Both the position numbers and the translations under genes were made by a program. The notes below the pieces were generated by a model, which did no database searches, had not been told where the DNA came from, and was given only the letters and a program-made list of their open reading frames with translations. Below, in pieces: positions 58,149 to 64,000 of a stretch of 64,000 bases of DNA. This DNA comes from Candidatus Ruminococcus intestinipullorum (GTDB taxonomy: Bacteria > Bacillota > Clostridia > Lachnospirales > Lachnospiraceae), in the NCBI GenBank assembly GCA_018883985.1, contig JAHLFA010000059.1, positions 1-64,000 on the forward strand. The letters run 5' to 3'. Numbering within the stretch: the stretch's first letter is position 1; every line of letters starts with the position of its first letter.

Positions 58149-61010
58149 ATGAGTAAAATAAAATTTTGGTTATCCACAGAGGTAGAAACAGCAGAATTTG
58201 TATTGGACGAGAATGCATGTGAAGGGGTGGAAAGGGTTGTTGATAAGGTTCGAGAGGATGTAAAAAGGGTAACAGGAAATTATCCAAACCTTGTAAGGGA
58301 GATGGGAAATACTTTTCAAGTCGTAGCAGGAATCTTAGGACAAAGTAGTCATTTAGATTTGATTGAAATGGAGAATCCAGAAATCTTTCAAACGATTCGT
58401 GGGAAAAGGGAATGCTATTATTTTGGAGTGATAAAAGGGGAAGAGGAAAAAAGTAAGCTCGTAATTGCTGGAAGTGATAAAAGAGGGTGTATTTATGGCT
58501 TGTTTCATATTTCGGAATTTATGGGAGTTTCACCTTGGGTAACATTTGGGGATGTAATTCCAAAGCAGAGAAAAGAGATTTGTATTACACAGGACGATAC
58601 CGTAATCTCAAAAGAACCTTCCATAAAATATAGGGGATTTTTCATTAATGATGAATGGCCTGCATTTGGTAAGTGGACATTTGAAAAATTTGGCGGCTTT
58701 ACAGCTCAAATGTATGACATTATTTTTGAAACTATTTTACGGTTAAAGGGAAATTATTTATGGCCTGCTATGTGGACCTCCTCATTCTCTTTGGATGGAC
58801 CAGATGAAGAGAATGCACGTTTAGCAGATGTTTATGGAATTGTAATGAGTAATTCTCATCATGAGCCGTGTTTAAGGCATAGTGAAGAATGGGATTTGGT
58901 TCGAGGAGAGGATTCTCCTTATGGCAACGACTGGGATTATCGCATCAATCGAGAAGGTCTTTTGAAATACTGGGAAGAGGGATTACAGGCGAGAGGAAAA
59001 TATGAAAATATTATTACTATTGGAATGCGAGGAGAAAGAGATTCTATTTTATTAGAGGAAGGTGCGTCTATTTCAGAAAATATAGCAGTGCTTAAGGATG
59101 TAATTACACAGCAGAGGAAACTGATTAAACGACATGTGGAGAAAGAAAATGAAGAAGTGCCACAGCTTTTGGTAATTTATAAAGAAGTAGAAGATTATTT
59201 TTATGGTTCCAAGGATAGTAAAGATGGTTTGAAACATTGGGAAGGGCTAGATGGAGTAACCTTGATGTTATGTGAGGATAATTATGGTAATCTGCGAAGT
59301 CTTCCAGAGGAAGAAATGAGAAATCGAAAGGGTGGATGGGGACTGTACTATCATTTTGATTATCATGGTTCACCTGTTTCTTATGAGTGGGTAAATAGTT
59401 CTTATCTTCCTAAGATTTGGGATCAACTGATACAGGCGTATGCATTTGGTATAAGAGATATTTGGATTGTAAATGTTGGTGATTTAAAATTTCAGGAATA
59501 TCCTTTGAGCTTTTTTATGGATTTGGCATATGATTTTGAAACATGGGGAAATGACGTGGATGCCCCAGAACGTTATATAAGAAAGTGGGTGAAAAGAGAG
59601 TTTGGAAATTGTTTAACCAAAGAGATGCAGCAGTTAGTAATAGATGTAATGAAAGGATATACAAAATTAAATCATAACAGAAAACCAGAAGCTACTTCTC
59701 CTGAAGTATATCATCCAGTTCATTATAGGGAATCTGAACGCATATTATGTCAGATTGAGGAATTAGAGAAAAAATTAGAATTTATAAAGGAGAATATTCC
59801 AAAAGAGAATATGGCTGCATTTTGGGAATTGGTTTATTATCCAGCAGCAGGGAGTTTGAATGTTCAAAAGTTAAATATCTATGCAGGCTTGAACCATTAT
59901 TTTGCTAAAATGCGGGTTGTATCAGCAAATGTATATGGTGCTTTTATGCAGGAATGTATAGAAAAGGATAGGAGGCTTACAGACGAATTTCATCATTTAC
60001 TCAATGGGAAATGGAATCATATGGGGGATTCAAAACATATTGGATTTTGTCATTGGAATGATGAGGAGAGTGGCTATCCTATTCAAATGTATGTTGAGCC
60101 TTTGGACTCTTTAGAGTTAGCGGTTTATGTACAAGGGGAAAGTACATGGACATCTGGAGGAGATTGGACAGGAAAACAGCTGGTTATGAGGCAATTTTTA
60201 TCACCAAAAGTGGATAAGGGCATTCTTGTACTAGAGAATAGAGGGAAAAAGGCAGTTGCTTTTACACTGGAGAGCGATGTTCCATGGATTGAGTTTTCTC
60301 AGACAGAGGGATGTGTTACAGAACGTTTACAAATTGAAGTTCGAGTAGAGAAAAAGCATGCAAAGGTTCAAAGTGGAGAAATTCGATTAAGGTATGAAAA
60401 TAGGTGTGTTCTAATAAAAGTTCCAACTGGATATACACAAATTCCAAATTGTCCTGAAGGAACATTTTTGGAAGAAGATGGTGTTTTCTCAATAGAAGCA
60501 GAGCATTATGCACAGAAGTGTGATTCAAAAGTGGGATCGTTCCAAGTGTTAAAAGAATATGGAAAAACAAAATCTGGAATTAAAGCCTTTCCAGTAGATA
60601 GGTTTTTTCAAGGAGAGGATAGGCCTTCTGTGAAGTATCTTTTATATACAAAACAAGAGGGGTTGTATGACATGGAGCTTTTTTCTGCCCCAGCAAACCC
60701 AATTGCACCGTCTAAAGAGGTAGGATGTTGTATTCGTATCAATGGAACAACGGAATATTTTATATCCTTGCATTCTAAGGAGTTTCACGCAGGAGATCCA
60801 TCTTGCACAAAGTGGTGTGAAATGGTATTAAATCAGATTATAAGAAAAAAAGTTGAAATTCCATTGAGGGCAGGCTTGAATGAAATAGAAATTTTGGCAG
60901 AAACACCTGGTTTTGTATTAGAAAAATTTACCGTATGTAAAGTAGAACAGGTGTTATTGGATTCATACTTAGGACCAGAAGAGAGTTATTTTATTAGAAA
61001 AGGGATGTAG
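58149..61010 (+). CDS. GH115 xylan alpha-1,2-glucuronidase
   Basis: 'KYRGFFINDEWPAFGKWTFEKFGGFTAQMYDIIFETILRLKGNYLWPAMWTSSF', 'YGIVMSNSHHEPCLRHSEEWD', 'IITIGMRGERDS'; no signal peptide. Confidence 0.94.
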   Translation: MSKIKFWLSTEVETAEFVLDENACEGVERVVDKVREDVKRVTGNYPNLVREMGNTFQVVAGILGQSSHLDLIEMENPEIFQTIRGKRECYYFGVIKGEEEKSKLVIAGSDKRGCIYGLFHISEFMGVSPWVTFGDVIPKQRKEICITQDDTVISKEPSIKYRGFFINDEWPAFGKWTFEKFGGFTAQMYDIIFETILRLKGNYLWPAMWTSSFSLDGPDEENARLADVYGIVMSNSHHEPCLRHSEEWDLVRGEDSPYGNDWDYRINREGLLKYWEEGLQARGKYENIITIGMRGERDSILLEEGASISENIAVLKDVITQQRKLIKRHVEKENEEVPQLLVIYKEVEDYFYGSKDSKDGLKHWEGLDGVTLMLCEDNYGNLRSLPEEEMRNRKGGWGLYYHFDYHGSPVSYEWVNSSYLPKIWDQLIQAYAFGIRDIWIVNVGDLKFQEYPLSFFMDLAYDFETWGNDVDAPERYIRKWVKREFGNCLTKEMQQLVIDVMKGYTKLNHNRKPEATSPEVYHPVHYRESERILCQIEELEKKLEFIKENIPKENMAAFWELVYYPAAGSLNVQKLNIYAGLNHYFAKMRVVSANVYGAFMQECIEKDRRLTDEFHHLLNGKWNHMGDSKHIGFCHWNDEESGYPIQMYVEPLDSLELAVYVQGESTWTSGGDWTGKQLVMRQFLSPKVDKGILVLENRGKKAVAFTLESDVPWIEFSQTEGCVTERLQIEVRVEKKHAKVQSGEIRLRYENRCVLIKVPTGYTQIPNCPEGTFLEEDGVFSIEAEHYAQKCDSKVGSFQVLKEYGKTKSGIKAFPVDRFFQGEDRPSVKYLLYTKQEGLYDMELFSAPANPIAPSKEVGCCIRINGTTEYFISLHSKEFHAGDPSCTKWCEMVLNQIIRKKVEIPLRAGLNEIEILAETPGFVLEKFTVCKVEQVLLDSYLGPEESYFIRKGM

Positions 61011-61014
61011 TTTT

Positions 61015-62730
61015 ATGGGAGGAGTCAAAGCACCAAAAGACCCTGAGAAAAAGCAGCAGGGATTTTATATTATTCACAATAAAGAGGTTTTTGGCACTCG
61101 TCAACCAGATGGAAGAGGAATTCATTACATATATGAGGACAATGGAAGATTGATAAATAGTGCTGTTTTATCGGGAAATATTCAAGATGAACGTATTTTG
61201 GAGTGTTTAAAAACGGCAGAGGGGTTTCGTAGTCTTGTTCATAGTATAGGGGTTTGTATTGAAACAAAAGAATATGGAATCCCCGTTGAGTTTGTATTCC
61301 AAATGTATGGAAAAAAGGATATTTATGGGGGTGGAACGGTAATTTCTAAGAAAATTTTAGGGGATGGGATGGAGTATAAAATACCATTATCTGAAGTAGC
61401 TTGGAGTGAGGATGATAAGGAACCAGGGCAAATACAATTTTGTTTTGAAAAACCAGAAACAATGGCAAAAGCAAGCGTTCGTCTTTATGTAAATGAGGGA
61501 TTCCAAGTTCCAGAGGAAGAAATGGAAGAGCCTATTAATCTTGACGGGGAAGACGCTAGAAAAATGCTAGAACGTTCTTTGATGTCTATTGGCAATCCGT
61601 TTCGGTTAAAGAAAGTGATAGAAAAGGCACGAAAAGGGGAAGAGGTTACACTGGCATATATAGGAGGTTCTATTACGCAGGGAGCTGGTGCTGTACCCAT
61701 CAACACAGAGTGTTATGCATGGAAGTCTTGTTGTGCATTTGCCAAACGTTTCAGCAAAGAAAATCGAGTCAATTTTATTAAGGCTGGAGTAGGAGGAACA
61801 CCATCAGAGTTAGGAATGCTGCGATTTGAACGAGATGTGCTGCGTCAGGGAGAACAGCCAGATTTAGTTGTAATTGAGTTTGCAGTAAATGATGAGGGGG
61901 ATGAAACAAAAGGGATTTGTTATGAAAGCCTTGTACGAAAAGTATTGGGCTTGCCGTGGAGTCCAGCGGTTGTCCTTTTATTTTCTGTATTTGCAAATGA
62001 TTGGAATCTTCAGGAACGATTAAGCCCAATTGGAGAGCATTATCAATTACCTATGGTGAGTGTGTTAGATGCTGTATCTCCACAGTTTGGATTAAAACCA
62101 GAAGAGGGACGGGTTATTACAAAAAATCAGTATTTCTATGATATGTTTCATCCTACAAATGAGGGACATACAGTTATGGCACAATGTCTGGATTATCTAT
62201 TCGAGGTGGTTGCTCATGGGGAATCTGGTCAAGATGATAGCAGAAAAAATATTTTTGATATACCTCCAATTTTAGGAAAGACTTTTGAACATATAAGATT
62301 CTTTGACCGAAAAGATTTGTATGATGGTGCAGAGATTATGGAGGGAAGTTTCCATGATACGGACGTGGATTTGCAAGCTGTAGAAATGGATATGGATACA
62401 GAGGGGACTTTAGAGTTTCCATATAATTGGCAGTATAATGGGGAAAATTGGAGTGGTAAAGAAGTAAAGCCTTTTAGAATGAAGATTTTCTGTAAAAATC
62501 TTGTGTTAGTTTTTAAGGATTCTGGAGCTGTTTGTGCAGGAAAGGCAAAAGTATTGGTGGATGGAGAGCATGTGTATACAGCAGACCCATTGGTGAATGG
62601 TTGGACCCATTGTAATGCAAAGATTCTTTTTGAGGAGCAGGAAAGTAGGGAGCATATAGTAGAGATTCAAATGGAGCAGGGAGAGGAGAGTAAGAAGTTT
62701 ACAATTTTGGGCTTTGGGTACGTAATATAA
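61015..62730 (+). CDS. SGNH-hydrolase-type esterase, probable acetyl-xylan esterase
   Basis: Block I 'AYIGGSITQGAGA', 'VIEFAVNDEGD', 'DMFHPTNEGH' (Asp/His); extra N- and C-terminal domains; no signal peptide. Confidence 0.85.
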   Translation: MGGVKAPKDPEKKQQGFYIIHNKEVFGTRQPDGRGIHYIYEDNGRLINSAVLSGNIQDERILECLKTAEGFRSLVHSIGVCIETKEYGIPVEFVFQMYGKKDIYGGGTVISKKILGDGMEYKIPLSEVAWSEDDKEPGQIQFCFEKPETMAKASVRLYVNEGFQVPEEEMEEPINLDGEDARKMLERSLMSIGNPFRLKKVIEKARKGEEVTLAYIGGSITQGAGAVPINTECYAWKSCCAFAKRFSKENRVNFIKAGVGGTPSELGMLRFERDVLRQGEQPDLVVIEFAVNDEGDETKGICYESLVRKVLGLPWSPAVVLLFSVFANDWNLQERLSPIGEHYQLPMVSVLDAVSPQFGLKPEEGRVITKNQYFYDMFHPTNEGHTVMAQCLDYLFEVVAHGESGQDDSRKNIFDIPPILGKTFEHIRFFDRKDLYDGAEIMEGSFHDTDVDLQAVEMDMDTEGTLEFPYNWQYNGENWSGKEVKPFRMKIFCKNLVLVFKDSGAVCAGKAKVLVDGEHVYTADPLVNGWTHCNAKILFEEQESREHIVEIQMEQGEESKKFTILGFGYVI

Positions 62731-62814
62731 AAAAATTATAAAAAATACTTGATTTTTTATAAAATTCCATATATAATAATTTTTGCATTGAAAAATGATT
62801 GTTTTATATGGAAT

Positions 62815-62887
62815 GCGCGATTAGCTCAGTTGGTAGAGCACCTGACTCTTAATCAGGGTGTCCAGGGTTCGAGCCCCTGATCGCGCA
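62815..62887 (+). tRNA. tRNA-Lys(CTT)
   Basis: Acceptor GCGCGAT/ATCGCGC, anticodon CTT, T-loop GTTCGAGCC. Confidence 0.95.
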
Positions 62888-62889
62888 CT

Positions 62890-62940
62890 GCAAAGCACTG
62901 TTTTCTAGCGAAATCGCTATGGGGATGGTGCTTTTTTTCG
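62890..62940 (+). terminator. Terminator after tRNA-Lys
   Basis: AAAGCACTG...GGTGCTTTTTTT hairpin with inner AGCGAAATCGCT stem. Confidence 0.7.
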
Positions 62941-63073
62941 TTCTCAAATATTTAAAAAATAAGAAAATGAAAAGCAATAATTGAATAGGTCATAACAACA
63001 ATTAAAAAGAAAAAACAGTTGGAATTTGATAAACTAGAACCAGATAACTTTGTATGAAAAGTGAGGGGATTTT

Positions 63074-64000
63074 ATGAGACGAGAAGAAGCAAGAAAAAGA
63101 GCAGAAGAACTAGTAAGTCAAATGACCTTAATGGAGAAAGCAAGTCAATTACGGTATGATTCACCTGCTATTCCACGGTTAAATATTCCAGCATATAATT
63201 GGTGGAATGAGTCTTTGCATGGGGTTGCACGAGCTGGAGTTGCAACGATTTTTCCTCAAGCAATTGGATTGGCAGCAACTTTTGATGAATCTCTTTTAAA
63301 GGATGTAGGTTCAGTAATTGCGTTAGAAGGACGTGCCAAATATAATGCATCATCAGAATTAGGGGATCGAGATATCTATAAAGGATTGACTTTTTGGGCA
63401 CCTAATGTAAATATTTTCCGTGATCCTAGATGGGGAAGAGGTCATGAAACATATGGCGAAGATCCATATTTATCTAGCCGTTTGGGGGTTGCTTATATAC
63501 AAGGACTCCAAGGGGATGGTGACACCATGAAAGCAGCAGCTTGTGCAAAGCATTTCGCAGTGCATTCAGGACCAGAAGCGATTCGACATGAATTTGATGC
63601 ATGTGTTTCCCAAAAGGATTTGAGAGAAACATATCTTCCAGCATTTCAAGCATGTGTGCAAGAAGCAGATGTGGAATCTGTGATGGGAGCATACAATCGA
63701 GTGAATGGGGAACCATGTTGTGGAAGTCCTACATTGCTAAGGGAAATTTTGAGAGATGAATGGGGATTTCAAGGGCATGTTGTGTCTGATTGTTGGGCAA
63801 TTAAGGATTTTCATGAAAATCATATGGTTACAGGTACGCCAATTCAATCAGCAGCTTTAGCCATAGATTCAGGATGTGATTTGAATTGTGGTGTTACATA
63901 TTTGCATTTATTGCAAGCATATGAAGAAGGACTTGTTACAGAAGAGCAGATTACGGAGTCAGCTATTCGTTTATTTACAACACGTTTTCGTTTGGGATTG
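63074..64000 (+). CDS. GH3 beta-xylosidase/beta-glucosidase, 3'-truncated by the window end
   Basis: Open frame from ATG 63074 to window end: 'NWWNESLHGVARAGVATIFPQAIGLAATFD', 'NIFRDPRWGRGHETYGEDPYLSSRLG', 'KHFAVHSGPE', 'GHVVSDCWAI'. Confidence 0.95.
   Translation, partial: MRREEARKRAEELVSQMTLMEKASQLRYDSPAIPRLNIPAYNWWNESLHGVARAGVATIFPQAIGLAATFDESLLKDVGSVIALEGRAKYNASSELGDRDIYKGLTFWAPNVNIFRDPRWGRGHETYGEDPYLSSRLGVAYIQGLQGDGDTMKAAACAKHFAVHSGPEAIRHEFDACVSQKDLRETYLPAFQACVQEADVESVMGAYNRVNGEPCCGSPTLLREILRDEWGFQGHVVSDCWAIKDFHENHMVTGTPIQSAALAIDSGCDLNCGVTYLHLLQAYEEGLVTEEQITESAIRLFTTRFRLGL

Overview
64 kb of an AT-rich Clostridia genome (gene content and codon style suggest Lachnospiraceae; this is inference). 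Blocks in order: (1) 3' end of a 23S rRNA followed by a 12-tRNA array with no 5S visible between them. (2) A housekeeping run: Orn/Lys/Arg decarboxylase, guanylate-kinase-like protein, holB, ricT/PSP1, trmN6-like, rsmI. (3) A sequence-degenerate, truncated MsmK-like ABC ATPase, then spmB and spmA split by a DUF885 lipoprotein. (4) A complete four-gene Wadjet (JetABCD) anti-plasmid SMC system. (5) A YfcE-like phosphodiesterase and metG. (6) A TPR / acidic linker / AAA-like protein with a non-canonical Walker B. (7) A ~22 kb capsule/EPS locus with sugar transferase, UDP-Glc DH, seven sugar/acyl transferases, Wzy, pyruvyl transferase, a divergent MenD-like TPP enzyme and Wzx. Its 3' module combines Wzz, class B sortase, LCP, an SPKTG surface protein, a PHP phosphatase and a BY-kinase. 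(8) glgB, trmB, an unlisted 46-aa zinc-ribbon ORF and a thioredoxin-like gene. (9) A glucuronoxylan utilisation locus with two-component system, SBP, two permeases, GH10-CBM9, GH8, GH115, SGNH esterase, tRNA-Lys and a GH3 cut by the window end. Less obvious structure: near-perfect GGGGACGTAGT palindromes at 6981 and 17820 plus a degraded copy near 17985; fossil rfbA/rfbD/rfbC genes and a fossil wzy inside the EPS locus; and two further decayed intervals. I found no CRISPR array and no intact transposase. All family calls come from motif recognition by eye; no searches were run.
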